64,000 nt of DNA, taken from NCBI RefSeq assembly GCF_039729195.1, contig NZ_CP155796.1:1116001-1180000 (forward strand). The letters are read 5' to 3'. This DNA is from Mycobacterium sp. DL. GTDB taxonomy: Bacteria > Actinomycetota > Actinomycetes > Mycobacteriales > Mycobacteriaceae. Position 1 is the first letter of the stretch. Every line of letters starts with the position of its first letter. The notes beneath the pieces were generated by a model, which worked only from the letters and a program-made list of their open reading frames with translations, did no database searches and was not told the origin of the DNA. The position numbers were made by a program, and so were the translations under genes. Below are positions 24,705 to 33,361 of this stretch, one piece after another.

Positions 24705-24818
24705 CGCTCGAGCGTTGATCACACTTCGGTAGCCGAACCGGGCTTGAACGGCGGGTGGCCGTTGGGTTAATTAGGCTGACCCCGGGAATTCCCCTCCTTC
24801 CCGCGTCGAAAGGCCGAT

Positions 24819-25925
24819 GTGTCCACAATTGACCAGTCGTCGATTGTGTTGACGCACGTCGAGGACACCGACCTCCCGCCGCCGAATCGGCGCACCAGGT
24901 GGTTGCGCATCGTGCGGTGGGCGGCCATCGCGGTCTGGGCGACCGTGGTGGTCTGGCGCACCGTCACCGACGGTTTCGCCTTCAACCGCGAACTTCTGCT
25001 GCTCTACATCTGCACCGGCCTGGCCGCGGCCAGCATCGGACAGGGCCGCCGGGTTCTCTACGTGGTGCGGGACTGGCTGCCGTTCGCGCTCCTGTTGATC
25101 GCCTACGACCTGAGCAGGGGCGCGGCCGACCTCGTCGGGCGGCCCACGCTGTGGCACTGGCCGGCCGACATGGATCGCCTGATGTTCTTCGGGACCATGC
25201 CGACCGTATGGCTGCAGGAGCACCTGAAACAGCCGGAGCCTCCCTGGTGGGAGGTGGTGATCAGCAGCGTCTACATGTCGTTTTTCATCCTGCCCTACGT
25301 GATCGCCGGCATCTTGTGGCTACGTGACCGTGATGAGTGGAAAGCGTTCGTCCGGCTTTTCGTCGGCATGAACTTGGTCGCACTGGTGATCTACGTGCTG
25401 CTGCCGGCGGCGCCACCCTGGGCTGCTGCGCGATGCACGGCCGCCGATGTCGAGGGTGGACCGTCCGGCCCACGCTGCATGTTCAGGTCCGCCCGCGAAG
25501 CGTCCGACGGTGGCGTCCTGGGTGCCATGCAGACCACGCAGGACGGCGCCAACGGCTGGATCGAGCGCATCGTCGGTCGCGGTTGGGGCAACCTGAACCT
25601 GCACTCGGCCACTGCGCTTCTTGATCAGGGGCAGGCCAGCGTCAACCTGGTCGCCGCGATCCCGTCACTGCACGCCGGGATGTCGGCCGCGCTGGCGGCC
25701 TTCCTGTGGCACCGCGTGCACCGCGCCTGGCGCCCGCTTCTGGTGGCGTATCCGCTGATCATGGCGTTCACGCTGGTCTACACCGCCGAGCACTATGTGA
25801 TCGATCTGCTTCTCGGATGGTTACTGGCCGCGGTGGTGATCACCCTTCTCGGTTGGTACGACCGGCGGCGACGCCGGCTGACCGACACCCCCGGTGTTAC
25901 AAGTTCTTGTGTGACCGTCGAATAA
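24819..25925 (+). CDS. PAP2-superfamily integral membrane phosphatase (Aur1/Ipt1-like)
   Basis: 368 residues from the GTG at 24819 (AAAGG upstream). Six or more membrane helices are visible, starting at about residue 30 (IVRWAAIAVWATVVVW). The PAP2 active-site motifs are IPSLHAGMSAALAAFLW, with the phosphate-handling His, and YTAEHYVIDLLLGW, the His-x-x-x-Asp motif. The long loop between helices (RCTAADVEGGPSGPRC) with paired Cys is probably outside the cytosol. Members dephosphorylate lipid phosphates or transfer inositol phosphate; Aur1/Ipt1-like proteins of mycobacteria are candidates for inositol-lipid or undecaprenyl-phosphate chemistry. The substrate cannot be chosen from sequence. Confidence 0.88.
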   Translation: MSTIDQSSIVLTHVEDTDLPPPNRRTRWLRIVRWAAIAVWATVVVWRTVTDGFAFNRELLLLYICTGLAAASIGQGRRVLYVVRDWLPFALLLIAYDLSRGAADLVGRPTLWHWPADMDRLMFFGTMPTVWLQEHLKQPEPPWWEVVISSVYMSFFILPYVIAGILWLRDRDEWKAFVRLFVGMNLVALVIYVLLPAAPPWAAARCTAADVEGGPSGPRCMFRSAREASDGGVLGAMQTTQDGANGWIERIVGRGWGNLNLHSATALLDQGQASVNLVAAIPSLHAGMSAALAAFLWHRVHRAWRPLLVAYPLIMAFTLVYTAEHYVIDLLLGWLLAAVVITLLGWYDRRRRRLTDTPGVTSSCVTVE

Positions 25926-25942
25926 ATGTAACAGTGGGTCGC

Positions 25943-27586
25943 ATGGCAGCAGAGTCCGCGGGCACCCACGTCGTCACCAATCAGGTCCCCCCGCTGGAGA
26001 ACTACAACCCGGCCACATCGCCGGTGTTGGCCGAGGCGCTGATCCGCGAGGGCGGAGAGTGGGGAGTCGACGACGTAGCGCAGTTGGGCGCGCTCGCGGG
26101 CAGTCCGCGCGCCCAGCGATGGGGCGAGTTGGCCGATCGCCACCAGCCGATCCTGCGCACCCACGACCGATATGGTCACCGGATCGACGAGGTCGAATAC
26201 GACCCGGCCTACCACGAGTTGATGACCGTCGCGGTGGGCCACGGCCTGCACGCCGCGCCGTGGGCCGACGACCGAGTGGGAGCGCACGTCGTCCGCGCGG
26301 CGAAGACGTCGGTGTGGACGCCGGAGCCCGGTCACGTCTGCCCGATCTCGATGACGTACGCCGTGGTGCCTGCGCTGCGGCACAATCCGGACCTCGCGGC
26401 GCTCTACGAGCCGCTGCTGACCAGTCGCACGTACGACCCCAAACTCGCGGTGCCCTCGACCAAGGCGGGCATCACTGCGGGGATGTCGATGACCGAGAAG
26501 CAGGGCGGCTCGGATGTCCGCGCGGGCACCACCCAGGCGACTCCCAACGGGGACGGCACGTACCGGCTGACCGGTCACAAATGGTTCACGTCGGCACCGA
26601 TGTGCGACATCTTCCTGGTGCTCGCCCAGGCGCCCGGCGGTCTGAGTTGCCTCTTCCTGCCGCGGGTGTTGCCCGACGGCACCCGCAACCGGATGTTCCT
26701 GCAGCGACTCAAGGACAAGCTGGGCAACCACGCCAACGCCTCCAGCGAGGTCGAATACGACGGTGCCACAGCATGGTTGGTGGGGGAGGAGGGCCGCGGC
26801 GTTCCGACCATCATCGAGATGGTCAACCTGACGAGGCTGGATTGCACACTCGGCAGCGCCACCAGCATGCGTACCGGGTTGATGCGGGCGATCCACCATG
26901 CCCAACACCGAAAGGCGTTCGGCGCGTATCTGATCGACCAGCCGCTGATGCGCAACGTGCTCGCCGATCTGGCCGTCGAGGCGGAGGCGGCGACCATGCT
27001 GGCAATGAGAATGGCCGGTGCCACCGACCGGGCGGTGCGCGGCGACGACCGCGAGACGCTGCTCCGGCGGATCGGGCTGGCGGCGGCCAAGTACTGGGTG
27101 TGCAAGCGCGCAACGCCCCACGCCGCCGAAGCGATGGAGTGTCTCGGCGGCAACGGCTACGTCGAGGAGTCGGGAATGCCGAGGCTCTACCGAGAGGCCC
27201 CGCTGATGGGCATCTGGGAGGGCTCGGGCAACGTCAGTGCGCTGGACACGTTGCGCGCCATCGCAACCCGGCCCGAATGCATCGAAGTGCTGTTCGACGA
27301 ACTCGACGTCACAGCCGGCCAGGATCGGCGGCTGGACGCCCATGTCAGCGCGGTGCGCGAGACGCTGGGAGAAGACCTCGCGAGCCTTCAGTACCGCGCC
27401 CGCAAGATCGCCGAGGACATCTCGCTGGCATTGCAGGGTTCGTTGCTGGTGCGCCACGGGCATCCCGCCGTGGCCGAGGCGTTCCTGGCCAGCAGGCTCG
27501 GCGAAGCGTGGGGCGGGGCGTTCGGAACGCTGCCCACGGGTCTGGATCTGGCGCCGATCCTCGAGCGGGCGGAGATCAAGTCATGA
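25943..27586 (+). CDS. fadE8: Acyl-CoA dehydrogenase FadE8 (AidB-like subgroup)
   Basis: 547 residues from the ATG at 25943; a GTG three codons upstream is in frame. The N-terminal extension PPLENYNPATSPVLAEAL is typical of the AidB-like acyl-CoA dehydrogenase subgroup. FAD-binding and substrate motifs are AGMSMTEKQGGSDVRAGTT and LTGHKWFTSAPMCD (residues about 175-215); ECLGGNGYVEESGMPRLYRE and LMGIWEGSGNV lie near the C-terminal catalytic region. It would introduce the first double bond into an acyl-CoA, although some AidB proteins serve in alkylation defence. The stop overlaps the echA4 start (ATGA), and order fadE8-echA4-regulator-echA5 equals Rv0672-Rv0675. Confidence 0.93.
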   Translation: MAAESAGTHVVTNQVPPLENYNPATSPVLAEALIREGGEWGVDDVAQLGALAGSPRAQRWGELADRHQPILRTHDRYGHRIDEVEYDPAYHELMTVAVGHGLHAAPWADDRVGAHVVRAAKTSVWTPEPGHVCPISMTYAVVPALRHNPDLAALYEPLLTSRTYDPKLAVPSTKAGITAGMSMTEKQGGSDVRAGTTQATPNGDGTYRLTGHKWFTSAPMCDIFLVLAQAPGGLSCLFLPRVLPDGTRNRMFLQRLKDKLGNHANASSEVEYDGATAWLVGEEGRGVPTIIEMVNLTRLDCTLGSATSMRTGLMRAIHHAQHRKAFGAYLIDQPLMRNVLADLAVEAEAATMLAMRMAGATDRAVRGDDRETLLRRIGLAAAKYWVCKRATPHAAEAMECLGGNGYVEESGMPRLYREAPLMGIWEGSGNVSALDTLRAIATRPECIEVLFDELDVTAGQDRRLDAHVSAVRETLGEDLASLQYRARKIAEDISLALQGSLLVRHGHPAVAEAFLASRLGEAWGGAFGTLPTGLDLAPILERAEIKS

Positions 27587-28521
27587 CGCACGCGATCAGA
27601 CCCGTCGACTTCGACAACCTGAAGACGATGACCTACGAGGTCACCGGCCGGGTTGCCCGAATCACGTTCAACCGTCCCGAGAAGGGCAACGCGATCATCG
27701 CCGACACCCCGCTGGAGCTCTCGGCGTTGGTGGAACGTGCCGACCTCGACCCAGCCGTTCACGTGATCCTGGTGTCCGGCCGCGGCGCCGGATTCTGCGC
27801 GGGCTTCGACCTGTCGGCCTACGCCGAGGGCTCGTCGTCGGCGGGCGGCGGCAACCCGTATCGGGACACCGTGCTGTCCGGTCGCACCCAGGCGGTCAAC
27901 CACCTGCCTGACCAGCCCTGGGACCCGATGATCGACTACCAGATGATGAGCCGGTTCGTGCGCGGGTTCGCCAGCCTGATGCACGCCGACAAGCCGACGG
28001 TGGTCAAGATCCACGGCTACTGCGTGGCCGGCGGCACCGACATCGCGCTGCACGCCGATCAGGTCATCGCCGCTTCCGACGCCAAGATCGGCTACCCACC
28101 GACGAGGGTGTGGGGGGTGCCCGCCGCCGGACTGTGGGCGCACCGACTCGGCGACCAGCGTGCCAAACGCCTTCTGCTGACCGGTGATTGCATCAGCGGA
28201 GCCCAGGCCGCCGAGTGGGGTCTCGCGGTGGAGGCCCCCGACCCCGCCGACCTCGATGAGCGCACGGAACGACTGGTCGAGCGGATCGCCGCGGTCCCGG
28301 TCAACCAGCTGATGATGGTCAAGCTGGCGTTGAACAGCGCGCTGTACAACCAGGGGGTGACCAACAGCGCCATGGTCTCGACGGTGTTCGACGGCGTCGC
28401 CCGCCACACGCCCGAGGGTCACGCCTTCGTCGCCGACGCCCGCGAGCACGGCTTCCGAGATGCGGTTCGCCGTCGCGACGAACCGTTCGGCGACCACGGT
28501 CGCACCACCTCTGGGGTCTAG
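27583..28521 (+). CDS. echA4: Enoyl-CoA hydratase/isomerase EchA4
   Basis: 312 residues, crotonase superfamily. The oxyanion-hole segments are GRGAGFCAGFDLSAYAEG (residues about 60-77) and KIHGYCVAGGTDIALHAD (about 142-160). A longer than usual insert (SSSAGGGNPYRDTVLSGRTQ) separates them. The usual catalytic Glu of hydratases is not at the expected place (the segment reads YPPTRVWGVPAA), so the reaction may be another crotonase-type one. Translationally coupled to fadE8; likely to work on the same acyl-CoA. Confidence 0.92.
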   Translation: MTHAIRPVDFDNLKTMTYEVTGRVARITFNRPEKGNAIIADTPLELSALVERADLDPAVHVILVSGRGAGFCAGFDLSAYAEGSSSAGGGNPYRDTVLSGRTQAVNHLPDQPWDPMIDYQMMSRFVRGFASLMHADKPTVVKIHGYCVAGGTDIALHADQVIAASDAKIGYPPTRVWGVPAAGLWAHRLGDQRAKRLLLTGDCISGAQAAEWGLAVEAPDPADLDERTERLVERIAAVPVNQLMMVKLALNSALYNQGVTNSAMVSTVFDGVARHTPEGHAFVADAREHGFRDAVRRRDEPFGDHGRTTSGV

Positions 28522-28523
28522 GG

Positions 28524-29246
28524 GTGTCGCGGATGACGGCCCGCTCGGTGGTGTTGAGCGTGCTTCTCGGCGCACATCCGGCTTCGGCGAGCGCTGCCGA
28601 ACTGCTGCTGCTCACCAGTGATTTCGGGATCAGGGAATCGACGGTGCGGGTGGCGCTGACGCGGATGGTCGGGGCGGGGGATCTGGTGCGCTCTGCGGAC
28701 GGGTACCGGCTCTCGGACCGCCTGCTGGCACGTCAGCGGCGCCAGGACGATGCGATCAACCCACGCCGGCAGCCGTGGGACGGCACCTGGACGACGGCGG
28801 TGATCACCAGCGTCGGCACTGAGCCGCGGACCCGCGCCGCGCTACGGAACACGCTGCAGGACAAGCGCTTCGCCGAGCTCCGCGAGGGTGTGTGGATGCG
28901 TCCCCACAACGTCGAGGTCCATCTCGGCGACGAGATCACCGAGCAGGTCCGGCTACTGCGGTCGCACGATGACGCGCCCGTCGAGCTCGCCACCCGACTC
29001 TGGGATCTGACGGGGTGGGCGGACGCCGGCCGCGAGCTGCTGGCGGCGATGGCCGGGGCGGGTGACGTGCCGGCACGGTTCGTCGTCGCCGCCTCGATGG
29101 TGCGGCACCTGCTGACCGACCCGGTGCTGCCCGATGAGTTGTTGCCCAAGGGCTGGCCGGGTGCCGCCCTGCGGGACGCGTACGAAGTTTTTGCCGCCGA
29201 ACTGGTCGCGCGGCGTGATGGTGTGGAACTCGCGGAGGTTCGATGA
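28524..29246 (+). CDS. PaaX-family transcriptional regulator
   Basis: 240 residues. N-terminal winged helix (SDFGIRESTVRVALTRMVGAG) followed by the PaaX central domain (WDGTWTTAVI, then LREGVWMRPHNV) and the C-terminal dimer domain (ARFVVAASMVRHLLTDPVLPDELLP). PaaX-type repressors sense aryl- or acyl-CoA thioesters. Sitting inside the fadE8-echA4-echA5 operon it probably represses that operon and responds to one of its CoA intermediates. GTG 28524 is two bases after the echA4 stop; an ATG at 28533 is the alternative. It overlaps echA5 by ATGA. Confidence 0.9.
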   Translation: MSRMTARSVVLSVLLGAHPASASAAELLLLTSDFGIRESTVRVALTRMVGAGDLVRSADGYRLSDRLLARQRRQDDAINPRRQPWDGTWTTAVITSVGTEPRTRAALRNTLQDKRFAELREGVWMRPHNVEVHLGDEITEQVRLLRSHDDAPVELATRLWDLTGWADAGRELLAAMAGAGDVPARFVVAASMVRHLLTDPVLPDELLPKGWPGAALRDAYEVFAAELVARRDGVELAEVR

Positions 29247-30013
29247 GTGGATCAGGTGGCGTGCGTACCGAGCGCGCCGGCGCGGTGACGACGGTGATCA
29301 TGAATCGACCGTCGGCGCGCAACGCCGTCAACGGTGCCGCCGCGCGGGAACTGTGCGCCGCGTTCGAGGAGTTCGACCGAGACGACACCGCCTCGGTGGC
29401 TGTCCTGTGGGGTGACAACGGAACCTTCTGTGCCGGAGCTGATCTCAAGGCGATCGGCACCCCGGACGGCAACCCGGTACACCGCACCGGAATGGGGCCG
29501 ATGGGGCCGAGTCGGCTGACGCTGTCCAAACCCGTGATCGCCGCGGTCGCCGGCCACGCCGTCGCCGGCGGACTGGAACTCGCGCTGTGGTGCGACCTGC
29601 GGGTGGTCGAACAGGACGCCGTCATGGGGGTGTTCTGTCGCCGCTGGGGCGTCCCCCTGATCGACGGCGGCACGGTGCGGCTACCCCGACTGATCGGGCA
29701 CAGCCGCGCGATGGATCTGATACTGACCGGCCGCGCCGTCGACGCCGCCGAGGCCCTGGCCATCGGACTGGCCAACCGCGTTGTGCCCCAGGGTGAATCG
29801 CGGCAGCGAGCCGAGGAGCTGGCGGCTGAACTGGCCGCGCTGCCCCAGCAGTGTCTGCGTGCGGATCGCCGCTCGGCGATGACGCAGTGGGGTCAGTCGG
29901 AGGCCGACGCGATGGACTTCGAGTTCGGCAGCATGTCGCGGGTGGCGGCGGAATCGCTCGAGGGCGCAGCACGTTTCGCCGAGGGCGCGGGCCGCCACGG
30001 CGCCCCGCGCTGA
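29243..30013 (+). CDS. echA5: Enoyl-CoA hydratase/isomerase EchA5
   Basis: 256 residues, standard crotonase length. Oxyanion-hole segments are GTFCAGADLKAIGTP and AVAGHAVAGGLELALWCD; the region after that, MGVFCRRWGVPLIDGGTVRLP, lacks the second classic Glu pair in its simplest form, so hydratase activity is inferred from family only. Last gene of the fadE8 operon, coupled to the PaaX regulator by overlap. It converges on the DUF3060 pair with two bases between stop codons. Confidence 0.92.
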   Translation: MSGSGGVRTERAGAVTTVIMNRPSARNAVNGAAARELCAAFEEFDRDDTASVAVLWGDNGTFCAGADLKAIGTPDGNPVHRTGMGPMGPSRLTLSKPVIAAVAGHAVAGGLELALWCDLRVVEQDAVMGVFCRRWGVPLIDGGTVRLPRLIGHSRAMDLILTGRAVDAAEALAIGLANRVVPQGESRQRAEELAAELAALPQQCLRADRRSAMTQWGQSEADAMDFEFGSMSRVAAESLEGAARFAEGAGRHGAPR

Positions 30014-30015
30014 GC

Positions 30016-30429
30016 TCAGCCCTTGGTGACGCTGTTGTTGCTGCCGGTGTCGTTGACGGTCGGATCGCCGTCGCGATAGGTGACGGTGTTGTTCAAGCCG
30101 ACCACCGACAGCTCGCTGTCGACCCGTTCGAAGGTGATCCGGTTGTCGGCTCCGCCGATGTTGACGTTGGCGCAGGTGCCGGTGACCGTCAGCGTGTTGT
30201 TGGATCCGCCGACGTTGAGCGACTTGCCGTCCGCGCAGTCGATGTCCGCGGTGGTGCCGAAGGATCCGTAGTTGATGGTGTTGCCGATCTCCACCTGGGC
30301 GCCGTCAGACCCCGCCGTCGCCGAGGGATCTGAGGTGTCCTGGCTGTTCGATCCGCACGCGGTCAACCCAAGAGTCGCCGAGGCCGCAGCGACGCCCACC
30401 CAGCCGACGATCCGGTCCGCGGCCCTCAC
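30016..30429 (-). CDS. DUF3060 lipoprotein
   Basis: 137 residues with a lipoprotein signal: hydrophobic AASATLGLTACGSN, lipobox Leu-Thr-Ala-Cys, so a lipid-anchored envelope protein. The mature part is built from short beta-strand turns of the form LNVGGSNNTLTVTGTCANVN and LSVVGLNNTVTYRDGDP, the DUF3060 repeat, which predicts a small right-handed beta-helix. The GTG start overlaps the stop of the companion gene (GTGA). Position and strand match Rv0679c in M. tuberculosis, a lipoprotein of unknown role. Confidence 0.82.
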   Translation of the reverse strand: MRAADRIVGWVGVAAASATLGLTACGSNSQDTSDPSATAGSDGAQVEIGNTINYGSFGTTADIDCADGKSLNVGGSNNTLTVTGTCANVNIGGADNRITFERVDSELSVVGLNNTVTYRDGDPTVNDTGSNNSVTKG

Positions 30430-30797
30430 GCAGCCACCCTGTTGACCCGATTGGTCATTCCCAGCTCACGGCCGCGATCCCAGACGATGGGCGCGCCGTT
30501 CTTGTAGAACACCGTCTGGTCCCAGCCGTAGACCGTGATGTCGTTGACCACGTTGTCGGCGATGATCACGTTCGACGAGCCCTGCACCGAGACCGCCCAG
30601 CAGCTTCCCAGCGCGTTGATCTGATTGCCGGTGCCCACCACGATCAGCGTCGCGTTCCGGCAGTCGACGGTCCGGACGACACCCTGACCGGTGATGTGGG
30701 TGTCGCCGTTCTCGGCCTGTGCCACCGGCGCCACGGTCGCCAGCACCGCTGACGCAGCCATCACACTCGCGCCCAGCACCCGCCCAATTGAAGTCAC
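30426..30797 (-). CDS. DUF3060 secreted protein
   Basis: 123 residues with a signal peptide (VLGASVMAASAVLATVAPVAQA, cut before ENGD). The mature domain has repeated strand-turn units such as LIVVGTGNQINALGSCWAVS and VIIADNVVNDITVYGWDQTV, matching DUF3060, and a basic tail. GTG 30797 with GAAGGGAT upstream is the start. First gene of a two-gene operon with the lipoprotein; same size and position as Rv0680c. Probably an exported partner of the lipoprotein; no function known. Confidence 0.82.
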   Translation of the reverse strand: MTSIGRVLGASVMAASAVLATVAPVAQAENGDTHITGQGVVRTVDCRNATLIVVGTGNQINALGSCWAVSVQGSSNVIIADNVVNDITVYGWDQTVFYKNGAPIVWDRGRELGMTNRVNRVAA

Positions 30798-30930
30798 GGT
30801 GATCCCTTCACGTCGCCACGAACAACTCGAAGCCTACGACGTCGTGATGCCCGGTTCGGCGGTGTTCGCCCGATGGGCATCGGCGCTCGGTATGAGTCGC
30901 CTTGGCGGGGTGCGCTCGGTAGCGTGAGCG

Positions 30931-31470
30931 GTGATGCGTCGACGGGTCGGACAGGTGCTCATCGTGGCCGTCACGGCGACGATGGCCACAGCGTGTTCGC
31001 AGACCGTCGGCGGCACAGCGCAGCGAGCGGATTCCGGGGTCCCCGATCCCGAACGAAGCTACGGCTACGTCGACGACCGCTGCGGGCTGCTCGACGACTC
31101 CACGGTGCAGGCCACCCTCGGCGCCGACGACGTGACGCGGCCCTACAGCGGCGCGGTGTGCCAGTACATCCTGACCCGCAGATCCGGCGCGGAGACGATC
31201 GACGTCACGTTCTCCTGGTTCGACACCGGCGACCTCGACCGCGAGCGTGAGTTGCTCACTGCGCGCGGGGCGGAGCTCAACGAGATCGTCATCGAACGCC
31301 ACGACGCGTTCTCGGCGCGTCGGGACACCACCGGCGCTGCCTGCTCGGCCACCGCCGCGGCGGGGACGGGCGTGTTGAGCTGGTGGGTGCAATTCCGTGG
31401 TCAGCCCACGGGTGACCCGTGCGCGGACGCCGAGAAGCTCCTGTCGGCGACGCTGCGTTCGGACATGTGA
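30931..31470 (+). CDS. DUF3558-like lipoprotein
   Basis: 179 residues from the GTG at 30931 (an ATG follows immediately at 30934). Signal IVAVTATMATACSQTVGG with lipobox Ala-Thr-Ala-Cys. The mature part has the pattern of mycobacterial DUF3558 lipoproteins: CGLLDDSTVQATLGADDV near the N-terminus and paired Cys (VCQY, ACSA and DPCADAEKLL) later. Divergent from the DUF3060 pair and one base upstream of a related lipoprotein gene. No function known. Confidence 0.8.
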   Translation: MMRRRVGQVLIVAVTATMATACSQTVGGTAQRADSGVPDPERSYGYVDDRCGLLDDSTVQATLGADDVTRPYSGAVCQYILTRRSGAETIDVTFSWFDTGDLDRERELLTARGAELNEIVIERHDAFSARRDTTGAACSATAAAGTGVLSWWVQFRGQPTGDPCADAEKLLSATLRSDM

Positions 31471-31471
31471 C

Positions 31472-32008
31472 GTGGCCGTCGTGGCATCGGTGGCCCGGGC
31501 CTTCGTCGCCCTTTCGGTGGTGGCACTGGCCGGGTGCGGAGAGTCCGCGCCGCCCGGTTCCGCGGGCGGCGAATCGGCACCTCGGGTTTCCGGCGACGGT
31601 TTCCAGAGCGTGGACTGCAACGGGATCACCGACGCCGACGTCGACAAGGCGGCCGGGTCGCAGTCCTTCGTTCCGGCCGTGGTCAGCGACTCAGGGTGCT
31701 TCTGGCAGGAGAACACCGGGATCGACGGACTCGGTGCCGGCATGGGGATCTCGACGTGGTGGTACCGCGGCAGCGACATGGATACCGAGCGCGAGCTCGA
31801 AGAGCTGGCCGGCCGCACGCTCACCGAACTGACGATGGACGGCAACAAGGGTTTCAAGGCGTGGGACGAAACCGCCTGCAGCATCTATGTCGCCAAGGGC
31901 GGCGATGTGATCACGTGGTCGATCCAGACCTTGAACTCCGCCACGCTGCCCGATCTCTGCTCGGTCATCGAGCAGCTCGCCGCGTTGAGTCAGCAGCGGG
32001 TGAACTGA
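31472..32008 (+). CDS. DUF3558-like lipoprotein
   Basis: 178 residues from the GTG at 31472, one base after the preceding stop; upstream starts in this frame would overlap the neighbour. Signal VARAFVALSVVALAGCGES with lipobox Leu-Ala-Gly-Cys. The domain repeats features of the preceding protein: VDCNGITDADVDKAAG, SGCFWQENT, STWWYRGSDMDTERELEE, and a C-terminal LPDLCSVIEQLAAL. The two are probably paralogues from tandem duplication and share one transcript. Role unknown. Confidence 0.8.
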   Translation: MAVVASVARAFVALSVVALAGCGESAPPGSAGGESAPRVSGDGFQSVDCNGITDADVDKAAGSQSFVPAVVSDSGCFWQENTGIDGLGAGMGISTWWYRGSDMDTERELEELAGRTLTELTMDGNKGFKAWDETACSIYVAKGGDVITWSIQTLNSATLPDLCSVIEQLAALSQQRVN

Positions 32009-32076
32009 CAGTGAACGGTCGCAGCGATCGCGAGAGGCTAGAGTTTCGCTGACCCGCTGATCTTCGACAGGGGCAT

Positions 32077-32679
32077 ATGACTGACCTGAAGGAGACTGGC
32101 GAGATGGCAACTCGGCCGCCGCGTTCGGCGAGGCTGAGTCGTGACGCCATCGTCAACGCCGCGCTGACGTTCCTCGACCGTGAAGGTTGGGATGCACTGA
32201 CGATCAATGCGCTGGCCAATCAGCTGGGCACCAAGGGACCGTCGCTGTACAACCACGTGCACAGCCTCGATGACCTGCGCCGGACGGTGCGGATGCGGGT
32301 GGTCGGCGACATCATCGACATGCTCAACACCGTGGGCCAGGGCCGGCCGCCCGACGACGCGGTCATGGTGATGGCCGGCGCCTACCGCAGCTATGCGCAC
32401 CATCACCCGGGCCGATACTCCGCCTTCACCCGGATGCCTCTCGGCGGCGACGACCCCGAGTTCACCGAGGCCACCAGGTCCGCGGCAGAACCTGTGATCT
32501 CGGTGCTGGCCGCCTACGACCTGGACGCCGAGGCGGCGTTTTTCGCCGCGCTGGAGTTCTGGTCGGCGATGCACGGGTTCGTCCTCCTGGAGATGACCGG
32601 GGTGATGGCCGGAATCGACACCGACAGGGTCTTCACCGACATGGTGATGAGGCTGGCGGCCGGCATGCGAAGTCGGTGA
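32077..32679 (+). CDS. TetR-family regulator (WHG-type C-terminal domain)
   Basis: 200 residues from ATG 32077; a second ATG at 32104 (MATRPPRSARLS) also has an AAGGAG upstream and may be the true start. The helix-turn-helix is ALTINALANQLGTKGPSLYNHV (residues about 48-69). The C-terminal domain (AYRSYAHHHPGRYSAFTR, then ALEFWSAMHGFVLLEMTG) is of the WHG ligand-binding type. Position corresponds to Rv0681, the gene directly before rpsL. The ligand and target are unknown. Confidence 0.9.
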   Translation: MTDLKETGEMATRPPRSARLSRDAIVNAALTFLDREGWDALTINALANQLGTKGPSLYNHVHSLDDLRRTVRMRVVGDIIDMLNTVGQGRPPDDAVMVMAGAYRSYAHHHPGRYSAFTRMPLGGDDPEFTEATRSAAEPVISVLAAYDLDAEAAFFAALEFWSAMHGFVLLEMTGVMAGIDTDRVFTDMVMRLAAGMRSR

Positions 32680-32986
32680 ACATCCGGACGGTGGCGCTGA
32701 CCTGCAACGATCCCCAGATTGGCGGGTTTGGAGCGGCGCGGTCCGGACTGGTATCGTGGACGATCGTGCCTGGCAGATAAGGCGCTTGTGGTTCTTGCGA
32801 GTCACGAGCATGCCTGCACGCCGGGCAACTTCGCATGTCCGCCATGGTTTGGAAATGCAGGCATAGCCTCGGTATTTTCCTCGGCGGCCGCATGCGACAC
32901 GCCCGGCCCCGGGGTGACCCGGCGGGGCAAAACTGCAGGACACGAGAACTTCAGAAGTAACGACGAGCTACACAGGAAGCCGGTAC
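32680..32986 (+). promoter_or_regulatory. rpsL promoter and structured leader
   Basis: A promoter candidate is TTGGAG (32728-32733) and TATCGT (32752-32757), 18 bases apart, giving a leader of about 220 bases. Inside it ATGCCTGCA (32810-32818) is the exact complement of TGCAGGCAT (32856-32864), a 9-base-pair stem enclosing 37 bases, and a GC-rich stretch follows at 32895-32932. There is no protein-coding gene in these 307 bases. The long structured leader before rpsL could take part in regulation of the str operon, which is inference. Confidence 0.5.
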
Positions 32987-33361
32987 ATGCCAACCATCAA
33001 CCAGCTGGTCCGCAAGGGTCGCCGCGACAAGATCGCCAAGGTGAAGACGGCGGCCCTCAAGGGGAGCCCGCAGCGCCGCGGCGTGTGCACTCGCGTGTAC
33101 ACCACGACCCCGAAGAAGCCGAACTCCGCGCTTCGTAAGGTCGCGCGCGTGAAGCTGACCAGCCAGGTCGAGGTCACCGCCTACATCCCGGGCGAGGGCC
33201 ACAACCTGCAGGAGCACTCGATGGTGCTGGTGCGCGGCGGTCGCGTGAAGGACCTCCCCGGTGTGCGCTACAAGATCATCCGCGGTTCGCTCGACACCCA
33301 GGGCGTCAAGAACCGCAAGCAAGCACGCAGCCGTTACGGCGCCAAGAAGGAGAAGAGCTAA
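32987..33361 (+). CDS. rpsL: 30S ribosomal protein S12
   Basis: 124 residues, universal S12 sequence. It lies at the decoding centre and controls accuracy. The two positions mutated in streptomycin resistance are wild type: Lys43 in [10 protein letters not shown] and Lys88 in GGRVKDLPG, so target-based streptomycin susceptibility is predicted. First gene of the str operon; its stop overlaps the rpsG ATG by one base. Confidence 0.98.

Noticed and set aside
25895..25933. TGTTAC and GTAACA arms before fadE8 as a regulator site
   Set aside because: Only six-base arms with a long spacer; could occur by chance, and no matching second copy was seen elsewhere in the operon.
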